This document shows positions 11,195-23,900 of a DNA stretch of 64,000 nucleotides, one piece after another (positions within the stretch are counted from its first letter, which is position 1; each line of letters opens with the position of its first letter). The notes under the pieces were generated by a model, which had not been told where the DNA came from, did no database searches, and saw only the letters and a list, made by a program, of their open reading frames with translations. The translations under genes were made by a program, and so were the position numbers. Source of the DNA: Luidia sarsii (Eukaryota; Echinodermata; Asteroidea; Paxillosida; Luidiidae); NCBI GenBank assembly GCA_949987565.1, contig OX465103.1, positions 26,174,164 through 26,238,163 on the forward strand. The letters are read 5' to 3'.

Positions 11195-11705
11195 AGGTTT
11201 TGAAGAGGGAGGCAGAGAGAGAGAGAGAGAGGGGGGGAGAGAATGAGAGATAGAGAAAGTGAGAGAGATGGATAGAAGGGAGTGAGAGGGAGAAAGAGGG
11301 AGAGATAGAGAGGGAGATAGAGATAGATGGAGATAGAGATAGAGGGGGAGATATAGAGAGGGGGAGAGATGAGAGATAGGGAGAGGGAGAGAGAGATGGA
11401 AAGAGAGAAGTAAAGAGAAGGGAGAGTGTGTTTGAGAGAGATGTGGACAGAGAAGGGATAGTGAGAGAGAGGTGGACAGACAAGGGATAGTGAGAGAGAG
11501 AGATGGAAAGAGAGAGGTAAAGAGAAGGGAGAGTGTGTTTGACAGAGAGAGAGGTGGACAGAGAAGGGATAGTGAGAGAGAGAGAGGTGGAGAGAGAAGG
11601 GATAGTGAGAGAGAGATGGAAAGAGAGAGGTAAAGAGAAGGGAAAGTGTGTTTGACAGAGGTGGACAGAGAAGGGATAGTGAGAGAGAGAGGTGGAGAGA
11701 GAAGG

Positions 11706-11748
<43 letters not shown>

Positions 11749-11910
11749 GAGAGAGAAGGGATAGTGAGAGAGAGAGAGAGGTGGAGAGAGAAGGGATAGT
11801 GAGAGAGAGAGAGGGAGGTGGAGAGAGAAGGGATAGTTAGAGAGAGAGGTGGAGAGAGAAGGGAGAGGGAGAGAGAAGCAAGAGTGTGAGAGAGAGGGGG
11901 GTGGTGGTGT
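11195..11910 (+). repeat. GA-rich polypurine tract
   Basis: About 700 bp of GAGAGA mixed with recurring longer words such as GTGGACAGAGAAGGGATAGT and GATGGAAAGAGAGAGGTAAA. It is therefore a higher-order repeat built on a GA microsatellite. Long open frames rich in Ser/Leu (-) or Arg/Glu (+) are repeat artefacts. Confidence 0.9.
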
Positions 11911-14900
11911 CGACATCCCATCTAAGTCCGAGTATAGTGTTTGGAACCTACATGCAACAATTCAACATAGGGGTGGGGGTGGGTATTGGGGGCATTATGA
12001 CAGGGACTATGCAGCTCGCTTGCCATGCCCACAGGCAATCATCAGAAAACACTATACTCGGACCTTTCTCTCTGGGAACCACCCCCCCCCAAAAAAAAAA
12101 AAAAAAATATAAAAAAATAATAATAAATAAATAATTAAAAAAGAAATAATAAAACAAAATCCAAACCCAAATATTCAGATTAAAAAAAAAAAGTCCATTC
12201 TGTCAAACAATTTGCAACATTTATGCATTGTAGACGAACGCTTTGCTTTGCTGCAAAATGATCAATAAAAGCCAAATAAAATAGTTCAAATTTGAAGCGA
12301 AAAAAAAAAATCATCATATCTAAAATGCTGAGCAGACAAATTCTAAATTACTTGCTAAATTAAATTCAAATTTCTTCTAAGACTCTGAAAGAACGATTAC
12401 GCTCCTTCTTAAATTGAAAAAAAAAAAATTAAAAAAATGAAATCTGACTAAGTGACCCTTGAAAACGTCTACCTCATTCCATAAAAGGGCTGCACGCACA
12501 ACCGTCACGCCGTCAGTTGTGGTCAACAACAAAATTGGCGTTCTTTTTCTCGCTCTTTCTATCAGTTGGGTTCCCAATGGCAGCTGAGGATGGGGACGGC
12601 GACGAGAAGGTCAGGAGCATCACTACGGCAACGACCTCAAACAACCTGGGGGCGTGGGGTGCGTGCAGCCCTGCACTGAGACTGAGAGCATTGGTAGCCA
12701 CCACAAGAGGGCGCCAGGAGAGCCCTGCACTTGTTCATTTTATTCGTTTCATGTCAAAAAGATGTTCGGCTTTTTTTTTTAAAATAAAAATGTAGCCAGT
12801 ATTTGAATGGATTTTTGCTTTGGTTCTGACTCTTCCAATGATTTCTTTTGTTTTAAAATATCTCTTTGTACGAGGGACGAGCTTTTACAAGGTCCTGCTA
12901 GGATTAATTAATCAGGCCTTCAAATTCATTGGGTTTGTTTGTTCATTGAGTGGAGCAGCACGATTTATCAGAGCTGTCTTTTTGGGAGGTCAGAAATTGA
13001 TAAACACTCTTTCATTGGGTATTTCTTTGATCTAGGAATGGAAATGAGTCAGTTCCGAGCAAAAAGTCTAGAGGCAATGAAAACACTATCACATCTACTT
13101 ATGCAGTACACGCTGTATACACCTCTTGTAAAAATGGTCTTACACATACGGTATACTCAGGTTTTGCATACTATATAATACCTTGGGGGGGAAAGGTCCT
13201 GCTAGGATGGAAACGTCAGGCCCTCCTAATTTCTGATACAAATACTGTAGGTTCACTTCATCAAAGGAGTACTCCGGCTGGTTTTTTTCTTCTTTCTGTT
13301 TTAGCTGCTCAGTGTCACGCGCGTGTTTACTGTAGACTGCATTCGTGGGGCAGGATTGTCAGGAGCCCCTGCTTGGAGTGGTAGTCTGGACGGGTGGGGG
13401 GAGACTGGGATGGGATGGGCTGCAGTAGCTAGTGATATGGTGAGGCTGCCTTCCACTCGCCTAGCAGCAACTGTGCAATGGTGTACCCCCGTGCCGGCAG
13501 GCTAGATTCGCTAAGCTTTAACAAGACAGTATTGCGCCCCTTAGTGCCCAGCTAGACAACCCGCTGCGTGTTGCCTAGCTTATTGAACAGCGTTATCGCA
13601 CAGTTGCTATTAGGGAGTGTGCAGGAGACCGCACCGCATCCGACGCGACTGGCTACCCTCTCTCGCGAGGGAGCCGTCAAACACGAGCCCCGTGATAGAC
13701 CGGCGTTTTAAGGCCGTGCCTGAAGTCATTGGCGAGTGGCTATGGCTGGGACCGGAAGGCTAGTCTACGCGACTTATGCACTAAGCGGCTAGGCGGTGGC
13801 TTCCATACACTCGTGTGCAAGTTGGAGCCGTAGCCAATGCTTTGACTGCTGCATCCAATCATCTCAATTTGAAGCTGCGGCCAGGATGTGTGCCTTGCGA
13901 CTGTGGCCAGTGAATCATTGTCAGTGTCACGGCCGACGGTCAAAACCTTCAAGTCTTATCAAAAGTCATAGCCGACAGAAATCGTAAAAAATTAAAAGCC
14001 GTAAGCCGACGGATCGTATTGCGATGGCATAGGTGAAGAACGATTCAAAGCCGCGGCCAATGAAATCCCTGATTTGAAATTGCAGCCAATAGCGATGAGT
14101 TCCGACATGGCCTCACAATACCCAGCCCATCACCAACCAACCCCGCCCCCTCCCAAAAAAAAAAAAGACAAAAAGAAACACCAACTCTCCCTCGCCGACG
14201 AAACCTTACCACTTCAGGCCTCTGCCTCCCGTCCCTTGACGCCCCGAGGTAGACGGGCTACGAGGCAGGGCAGGGCAGGGCAGGGCAGGGAGGGGCTCGC
14301 TGATTCCGTGCAGACTTCTCGGGGCGGGCACTTGAAGGTTAGCACTACTGTAGCGAATAGTTCAAGCTTTAGCGATCGTTTTAACCTGCCGACACTGGGG
14401 GTACGATCGGTCGATGGCTGATGTCAAGTCTAGCATGGAGGCATACTTCAAAAACAAAACCAAAAACCCCCAAAAGATTTCAACCAACCCAGGGTGCTAC
14501 GGAGTGTAAAATCTCATCTGACTACTAAGCACATCCACTTCACAGCACTGCAAGTATATTTACAGCATTTGTTTTTTCCGTTTTTAGATTTCTTCAAACC
14601 AACCCCTCCCCCTTCCTATTTAGTTTTCTTTCTTTTTTTTCTCTCCCCCGAACAGCATACAAAATCTACATTGCAATAATTACAGTGAATTTTTCTGACT
14701 ATATCTGCAATCATCCTCATTTTTCGCATTTTTCTCTTTTTTTACATTCTTTTTTTTCTTTTAAAGATCTTAAACACGACCAAAGGGAATTCTCCGCTTG
14801 CAAAGGTTTTCAGATTTTCTTCTTTGCCCACCTGTCTTGCCAGGAGTCTATTTCACATTTTTTTTAGTTTAACTTAACTCACGAATGATAACCCATCATA

Positions 14901-15010
14901 CATTGTAATAGATGGTATGGCTGTGATTGATCGTAAGTTACGATGATTTTGATTGATAATGTCTACGACAATATTGCCAATTTTCAATAAAGATCCTGCA
15001 TTTACGAGAG
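11911..15010. other. Intergenic, no gene seen
   Basis: A/T runs at 12090-12190 and family A fragments near 12890-12920 and 13190-13240. Bases 12560-12720 are more GC-rich and end with the SINE-like word CACAAGAGGGCGCC. Bases 13735-13870 resemble a repeat also seen at 60465-60570 (GGCTTCCATA...GCCAACG type). No coding potential was recognised. Confidence 0.45.
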
Positions 15011-15035
15011 GTCCTCCTCATCATGAGAAAGGTCA

Positions 15036-15725
15036 TTTGAGAAAGGTCCTGCTAGGATCGAAACGTCAGGCCCTCTAACTTTCTTAGATTTGTGTTTTGC
15101 TAATTTGTTTTTTTAACACTTTGCCTTTGAGAAAGGTCCTGCTAGGATCGAAACGTCAGGCCCTCTAACTTTCTTAGATTTGTGTTTTGTTAATTTGTTG
15201 ACACTTTGCCTTTGAGAAAGGTCCTGCTAGGATCGAAACGTCAGGCCCTCTAACTTTCTTAGATTTGTGTTTTGTTAATTTGTTGACACTTTGCCTTTGA
15301 GAAAGGTCCTGCTAGGATCGAAACATCAGGCCCCCTAACTTTTTTAGATTTGTGTTTTGCTAATTTGTTTTGTTAACACTTCGCCTTTGAGAAAGGTCCT
15401 ACTAGGATCGAAACGTCAGGCCCTCTAACTTTTGAGATTTTTGTTTTGCTAATTTGTTTTGTTAACACTTTGCTTTGAGAAAGGTCCTGCTAGGATCGAA
15501 ACGTCAGGCCCTCTAACTTTTTGAGATTTGTGTTTTGCTAATTTGTTTTTTGAACACTTTGCCTTTGAGAAAGGTCCTGCTAGGATCGAAACGTAGGGCC
15601 CTCTAACTTTTGAGATTTGTGTTTTGCTAATTTGTTTTTTTAACACTTTGCCTTTGAGAAAGGTCCTGCTAGGATCGAAACGTCAGGCCCTCTAACTTTT
15701 GAGATTTGTGGTTTGTTAATCTGTT
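15036..15725 (+). repeat. Eight-copy tandem array of family A
   Basis: Units of about 88-90 bp each contain GAGAAAGGTCCTGCTAGGAT, CGAAACGTCAGGCCC, then TTAGATTTGTGTTTTGCTAA and AACACTTTGCCTTT. The core is almost invariant across copies, while the T-run after TAATTTG varies. A dispersed module has become a local satellite. Confidence 0.95.
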
Positions 15726-16389
15726 CAAGGGTTGTGCGTAGTACTAGCAGTTTACATGGTATAAGTGCATTTTTAATGTGTGATGTGGATGTTCTTTTTA
15801 ACAGACCTGGTGTTTTGGGTTTTCATTGATTGTTGAAATGCTTGTTGTATTTTTAGGGCGCTTTCTAATGTTTTTATTGTATTGGCTGGGACCCATGGGA
15901 GGTCAGTGTTACACTGAATGGGAGACTCAGGGTAAACTAATTAATAATAATAATAATAGTAATGATAATGGAGCCAAAACTGAGTCTGCCCAAAGCACAA
16001 AAGCACTATAACCTATTGTGCCGATTGTTGTATGTCACGATTCTTCACTTATTTATATAGTATTTGTCTTTGTATTTTTAGCAAGAGAGCAATTGTGTTT
16101 TCTATTGTGTATTCATTATACGCAATAGCAATAAATAAAGAATAATTAATTTATGGGGTTTTTTTTAGGGGGAGTTGAGAATTACCAACTTTGGTCGTGT
16201 TTAATCTTTCTTTCCAAAAATCTACCCGCCTTTCCTGAATTTCACATCCACCCACCAAACCCTTGAGATTTTTTTTTTTTTTTACGATTGGATATTCTGG
16301 GTTTGTTGTTTGTCTGTCTTTTTTTTTCCTTTAAAGATTTTTTCTGGTTTTTTTTTTTTGGGGGGGGAAGTCGTGCCTCTCCGTTCTCC

Positions 16390-16566
16390 TTAATCCTCTT
16401 CCTCGTCATCCTCATCCTCTGTGCTGCCATTGGTCAGGGCCAGGTTGCCGTGGGTGACGGAGGCGGTGGCCTCTTCCACCTGAAGGCGGTGCCGCACCGC
16501 CTCGTGAGTCTTGCTGTTCAGACTCTTGTTAGACACGCCGTGTAGCTCAAAATCCTTGTACATTTT
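16390..16566 (-). CDS. CADPS: CADPS last coding exon
   Basis: The acceptor is CGAACCAG|AAAATGTAC in phase 0, and the stop is TAA at 16390-16392. It encodes [20 protein letters not shown], then the VEEATASV motif that vertebrate CAPS also has, and ends in the acidic tail EDEDDEEED, like the vertebrate DEEDEEDD end. The C-terminus is complete. A run of T and G bases lies just downstream in gene direction (16340-16370). Confidence 0.95.
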   Translation of the reverse strand, partial: KMYKDFELHGVSNKSLNSKTHEAVRHRLQVEEATASVTHGNLALTNGSTEDEDDEEED

Positions 16567-19500
16567 CTGGTTCGGGGGTAGGGAAAAAAAATCAGAGTTG
16601 ATTCGATTGATTTCACAACCACAAGCAAATCGTACGTAGGGCTCGACCTTAGCACTAGCCCGGCGGTCATTGTCTAGTAAAAACCTGGCCTATCCAAGCT
16701 GAGCTCCACCTCGGCCTCATTCAATGCTATGGCATGCCCTCCCCCTTTCCTCCAGTCCACCCACACCTGGCCTATCAAGGATCGCCTGTCAGTCAAAGAG
16801 TGGCACCGGCGTCCGTGTGCCCACTTGAGCAAACAGTCCCGGCGACTAGGAGTGAACAGACTGCCAGGTGCACCTGACCCTAGCACAGTAGCCCCGAGAC
16901 AGGACCCGAGAAGAGTCCGAGCCCCGATGACGTAGAGGCAGGCAGAGGGAGAGAGAGAGAGAGGCAAGGACGGACACTCACATTGGTAACACGTAGCAGG
17001 GTGCTGAGCTGGTGTATGTGCAGCTGCAGGTCCATGCGATCGGACAACCAGTCACACAGCAGGTTCATGTTGGCCGTATAAAAAGCCTGTCGGGAATGGT
17101 CAACAACGCAGAAGCCACGGAGTCAAGACTTGAGGAGTGTCACTCGCAGCGTGTAAATCACTCGGCAAATTTACAGCGGACAATTCAGGACAATGCACCA
17201 CTTCGCGCCGGGGGAGTTTTTCAGCGCCGATGACCGCCATACTGGGTTTTCTGAACAATGCATCATTTTCAAATCTCGCTAAGACAATCGGAACAATATA
17301 TTTCTAAGCTGAAAAAGAGTCTTTGTTAAGAATGTGGACAATAGTGGTGCCGGGATTCGGAGGGCCCCGTCGCATAGTCAAGCCAACGGAGCTCCGGATT
17401 CGGAGGTCCCGGCGCGAAGTGGTTCAGTGAGTTCAAAAGTTAATATTTTTCTCATTTTTTTTTTTAAACTGTGGATTCCTGACATGACCTTACAATTGCG
17501 CAATCACTTTTTAGAAGGATATTTTTAAAGGTACAAAAAAAAGAGTCCTGACCAATTTCCGACTCCACTATGAAAAAGAAGTTTGCCAATGATGTTTGTA
17601 CACTTCAGATAGCTAGATGACAGCAGAAAATTAGCTGACTGTGATAGTTACTGCACAGACCCTTTAAAAAATAAAGCCAAGGGCCTGTGACACTTTAGGA
17701 CCCAGTCCTGTCACTCACATCAAAGAGCGAGTAGATGAACTCGTCGTCGTGCAGGCATTCCCGAACCTCGTCTAGGTTTTCGCTGACGAAACTGGCGTAA
17801 TCGTCGGCCACTTCAGATCCAGGGTTCTGCATTGGCAAAGTGGGGCAGAGAAATACAAGGTCGATGACCAAAACAGGTACATGCACATGTACCGACCAAA
17901 CAAGGATCCGAATGCAAAAGGTAAGGGTTACGATAACAGATAATTAGGATCTGTGAATTAACTGGATTAGAATGACCGGGATCGGGATGACCTAGGATCA
18001 GAATAATCTGGATCAAAATGATCAGGATCAGAATAATGTGGATCAAAATGATCAGGATCAGAATAATCTGGATCAAAATGACCAGGATTGGAATAATGTG
18101 GATCAAAATGATCAGGATCAGAATAATCTGGATCAAAATGACCAGGATTGGAACAATCTGGATCAAAATTACCAGGATCGAAATAATCTTGATCAAAATG
18201 ACCAGGATCAGAATAATGTGGTTAAAAATGACCAGGATCAGAATGATCTGGATCAAAATGACCAGGATCAGAATAATGTGGAACAAAATTAACTGGATTC
18301 ATAGGAAACTGGATTGAACATCCAGGATCCTCGACGAACAAGGATCCAATTGAACCGGATCCCGTCATCCAAACAAAGTCTTTGAGCCGCGCACCGGGGC
18401 ACGGTACATACCGTGAATGAGAGAATGGAGGCCATGAAGGTCCCCTCGTCGTAGCGAGCCAGCTTGGACAGCATGTTCTCCATGACCCCGCGCAGTTTGG
18501 CCACCATAGCATCAATCAGGATGGCGCTTTGTGTGCGCACAACGTCGTCAATCTTGGTATGATACTGGTGCTGCGTGAAAATTGAAGAGAGAGGCGAAGG
18601 AGGGGATCACGGTCAGAGCAATGGCATCAATCCTCCAAGCGTGCGTTCCAGTAGCTTACAGGCGGAAGATAAAGCAGTGGGTCGGGGTCAGGATAAACTG
18701 GGTCGGAATTAACTGTGTCAGAACTGACTGGGTCAACATGAACTGGATCATAATGAACTGGATCATTATGAACTGGATCAACATGAACTGGATCAATATG
18801 AACTGGATCAACATGAACTGGATCAACATGAACTGGATCAACATGAACTGGGTCAACATGAATTTGACCAATGTGAACTGGGTCATTATTGACTGGATCA
18901 ACATGAATTTGATCAATGTGAACTGGGTCATTATTGACTGGATCAACATGAATTTGATCAATGTGAACTGAATCAATGTGAACTGAATCAATGTGAACTG
19001 GATCAATATGAACTGGATTGATATGACCTGGATCAATATGACCTGGATCGATATGACATGGATCAATATGACCTGGAACAATAAGACCTGGATCAATATG
19101 ACCTGGATCAACATGACCTGGATCAATATGAACTGGATCGATATGACCTGGATCACCATGACCTGGATCAATATGACCTGGATCAATATGAACTGGATCA
19201 ATATGAACTGGATCAATATGAACTGGATCAAGAGTTAACTGTATCAGATTTATCAGGATCAAAATGACCTGAAAATCAAGTCTGTAACTTGAGTACGAGT
19301 TAGAGCACATCATACAGCATTGACCCACTCCACCCTATAAACCCCCCCCCCCTTCTCCTCCCTAACCCTGAGCCTTGCCAAACGTTTGGGCTGAGAGTCC
19401 CCGGTTGGCCTTACATTCTCTTGGTCCTTGGAGACGGGGCAGAGTTTGGCCGACTGATTCTTGGCATCGGTCAGGACGTTCATCATGACGCACAGCTCGG

Positions 19501-20884
19501 AGGGCACTCGGTAATCACAGTTTATTCTTCCCTTCTTGATCCAACTCTCAAAGGCCTTCATGGTCCTGTGCACAACGGTGAGAGGGAGAGAAAAAAAAGA
19601 ACCTTGGGGACGGGAGCTGACGCGAGTCCACTTCCGATACTTTACCTCACATCCACCCCTACCCTAAACCTCCACTCCTAAACTCCTCTTCCATCCCCTG
19701 GGAAACCTTCCCGGTCCCCTAATCTCCTTCTACCCAGCCCACTTCTCTCCTTCCGAAAGCCGCTTCAACCTCCCACCTCCAAACTCCCCTAACTCCCCCC
19801 CCCACCAACCATTAGCCCCCTTTAGTATGGGCGTTCTTGGAAGTGAAAACTGACAAGATGCTGACCTGTTGACACAGGACTCAATCATGTCGGCAGCCAT
19901 CAGCTTGAGGCGATGGTCCAGGTGCTTGGCAAACTCCTCCTGGGGCCAGTGCAGGTCTCGGATAAACGTCTGTAGAGCGTCCAACTTCCAGAACAGGTCC
20001 TCAGAGGTTTCTGTCCCGTTCCTGCGGGGGTGGAGGAGAGAGGAAGGGAGGAGGAGGTGAGGGGGGGGGGGGGGTACAAGAGAGTGGGTTAGGAGGTAAA
20101 ATAAAAATGGAGCTTGAATTAGTTCCTTGTTTCGGGCTCCTGGGAAGAATTGGATTCAATGCACGCTAGATAAGATTTGAAAGTCTGCAAGGTGGAAGTA
20201 CCGAGGGGAAGGTTTGTGGTGATAAGACTTGCGTTTGAAAGGCACGAGTCAAGCGCATGTCAAAAGCATGTGAGCACAATGAAAGGGTGAGATATGAAGT
20301 TTTGCATGGTGGAAGTATCAACAAGGGGAAGGCTTGCGGCATCACCATGTACCGGGTAACAAATAGATCTCTTTTTTAAATGCAAGCTACAGCTACAGCA
20401 GACCACAGACAATAAAAACATCCGGCCAGCCAATGCATCAATTGGGAAAATGGGAAAAGGAGTTAACGGCTCTTTTCAGAGCCACACTCCTTCTCGAAAG
20501 AGAAAGTGCTGCACGGTGTCACCACAAACCCTCCACTTAGTATATTTCCACCATGCAAACCTTCAAGTCTTATCTGGCATCAGCTCCTGTACACAAGGAC
20601 ATCTCGGTACACGGTGTGGGCTTTGGCAAAGACGCTACGCCGACAGTCCCTGCTTCTTCTTTTTTTAACGGAACCCCCCCCCCCCCTCTCCCTCTCCTCT
20701 AACAAAAAATCACAAAAATCTTGGAGACAGACAGCCATACCCTTTCGGTTCCCATTTCTCGCGCTCAAAGCCTCGATGGATGGACTGGGCTATGGAGGAC
20801 TCCATCAGGTCAACGTAGCGGATGACCTGAGGTGCAAAGGTGTCCTGCAGGTGCTGGTGAAATCGACCTCCGTTCAGATTTGCT

Positions 20885-20915
<31 letters not shown>

Positions 20916-23900
20916 TAAGATGTATGATATGACGTTTGCATCAAGGGGAATGGAATTCAATGAGGGTTCGTCATAAGCACTGTGAACGCAGAATTAGCAC
21001 CGAGTGCACAGTGCTTATTACATCGAGTAGAGCCAAGCCTCATTAAAAAACATCAGATGTCTTAAAGGTATACAGAAATCAAAATTAGCATGGAGTTAAA
21101 TAAATCATTATTTGAATAAATCGGTAAAATTCAACCTGTCTATCCTTTTTGAGACAAACAATTCTTAATTTAGCCAAAAACAGAAAAAAAACGTGGTATT
21201 TTGGTCCGAATATTGTTCGCCTCACTTTGGAGACGAACATACTACATGTATGTCACATAGAGAATGTGTGGTCAGCCTTGAGGTCGTGAACTTTGCACTG
21301 GCCCTGCATTGTCTCTATTGTCTATCAGATTTAGGCCCTTTTCAAAAACCCAGCTTAGGCATCGGCTTCGGCTTCGTCTCTATTATCCCAAAGCTGAAAA
21401 CACAGGTTGGATTTCTTTGTTGAAGTTGAAGCTTTGGATTCCTTTTTCAAAATGCAGTAAAACATTCAAAAATGATGCCAAAAGCTTCCTGGTTTCGTGC
21501 CTTGTACGTTAAAATTTAGTGGGCCTGACGTTTCGATCCTAGCAGGACCTCTCTCAAAGGCAGGACCTTTCTCTCTGACATTGAGAAAGGTCCTGCTAGG
21601 ATCGAAACGCCAGGCCCACTAAATTTTAAGATTAACATTTTGGTAATTTTAGTCAGTAAGCAGTTTGCAACATTTTTGTATATCACCTTGTACGTGTTGT
21701 ACATGTATTTGAAATGGATGAAAGAACTGGAGACGAAGCCGGTGCCTGGGAAAAGTGCCTTAAACAGCGCACTGTCACATGCACAGCGGCGCGCTGTATC
21801 GTCTCAGCATTTGGATCGCCGTGCTCGGCTGCTTCTGGTCTGTATGCGACGTCGCGCGTCCGCAGCACTCACCATCCAAGCGCAGGTAGTCGTTCAGGAG
21901 CTGAAAGAGCGGGAAGCTGTCCCAGGTGTCGGGCGGCTGCACCTCGAGGGCGCTGTCCATGTCCACAGCGAATAGCGACCAGAAGATTTCAGCGTGCTCT
22001 ACCAGTAGATCGCTGAACCATGCAAAGGCCTGGGGCCGTGCCAAGGGGGGCCGGGGGGGAGGGAGGAGGAGTTGGGGACGTGAGGGAGGGAGGGAAACGT
22101 CTTGATTAATGAACAGTCGTGGGTGCGACTCAGTGGGTGCGACACCGACTGCGGACTGGAACACGAGTGTGTTAGTTCCATCTGGACAAGAGACCCACAC
22201 CGATTAGAAAGCGGAAAGTCTGGCTTCAAAGTTATACACGATCTTACACTATTTATACGCATCGGTACAATCAGAAAGAAGAAGCAGAGAAGAGTGACAC
22301 ATCGCAGGCTTTGGGTTTTTTTTTACTGGCTATCGACAAGAACAGCAAGATGAATTCCAGATTGGAATCGAAAGTCCATCGATCATTCGGCTGCTTAGAA
22401 AGGCTTGAAATGAGTGGGCTAATACTCCCCGGTGGTATCCGACGTTCGGTTCATAACATGTGAGACGTTGATCGGAGATCCAGTGAGCATATAAATCGCA
22501 GCGCCTGCAAGCGCACGTCGCCCTGAAACGTGCTGATGGCGTCATCCGCCTGTAGCTGAGTTTCCTTCGCCGTAATAGCCAAAGCTTGTTGGGAACACGC
22601 CAATTCGTTATTGTGAGAGAGCTGCCCAGAGCCAGTCTGTGCACCATAGCTGCCAATCCATCTTAAAGGAAATTAGAAATGCCTCAAAAAAAAGAGGAAT
22701 CACAGAGCAAACTACATAGGAAAAACATGTGTATTTCCAAGCCACAAATCAGAATCTGTTGTCAAGAGCTTGTAAAAAGTGATAAATATTTACCAAAAAA
22801 TAGGAATGGTTGGCAGCTATGTGTGCACACCACGTGTAGTTTATGAAACCCCTGACTGTTAAAAAATAAAAAAGATTCTTGGAGGGAGAAAAAGTTCCTC
22901 TACAGCAGTTTCGCCTCAGAGGGTCTCAGGGAAAAGGGGGTAGGGGTCACCAAAAGATCCAGATAAAGATAAAAACAAAGACTCACCAAATTGAGAATTT
23001 GAAAAGAAAACACAAATGTGTGAGGAGAAAGAGAAAGAATGAAGTCGATAGAAAAAACGGGAAAAAAAAAACGGATGGAATTAGTTGCGTCAATTGCATC
23101 AATACACAAAGAGAGGGGCTCCCATATTGTCCAGGCATTGAGTGTTCACGTTCATCGGCTGGACATTACTCAGGGACTGTAGCTACTGCTGTTGCTAAGG
23201 GCTATTCTATTTTGGCTTCTCATCCGGCTCATGTTTCAGCGCAGTTCTGTGCTGTTGTCAGTAGCTAACGGCAGCGGCCCTAGTCATAGCCACTTGAAAG
23301 ATTTCGGACTAAATGTCTGTATCCAGTCCTCTCCCTGACTTGTGTCAAGGGATAGGAGGATGATATCTTTCTTCACAAAGTCAAGAGTTAAATCGACAAT
23401 AGTTAGATGCTCACTTTCACAAATGCAAAATACTACCTCCAGGTAACAAGAAGCAAGCTTTTTTATTTTTTAAACAACTAGAAGTGCACGCAGGAAATAC
23501 TTCTAATGGCAAATTCACACGGTGTTCACTAGAAGTACATGTATGCAGACAGCTTTTAAGGATGGGTCTGATTAGACTGTTAGACAGGGCTGACGTTTGT
23601 AAGAACAATTAGGGTTTAGTTTATTATAATGCTAGCCATTCCTTCAGTGATAAGTCTTTCTTACACTCCATGCACAGACCACGGCTACAGGACTGAATCA
23701 ACCGGTAGTCAACACATGCAGTGGGGGCCTGTTTGAAGGTAATTCCAATTAGAGCTCGCCCTACTCGACCGTACAATCAGCGCTGCACGCTCAGTGCTTT
23801 GCCCGATTGCCTGTGGGGGGGAAAAGAATCACAGGTGGCTTGGGCCGGGTGGGATTCGAACCCGCGACGCCTACTTCCCGGTTCAGCCGTCTCTCAAAAC

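Noticed and set aside
11128..11921. Long Ser/Leu-rich open frames of 254 and 262 codons on the - strand
   Set aside because: They are translations of the GA-rich tract, with no splice signals or non-repetitive part.
18627..19328. 233-codon frame with HIDPVHIDP repeats
   Set aside because: It is the 15-bp minisatellite read in a stop-free frame. It lies between two well-supported CADPS exons and so is intronic.
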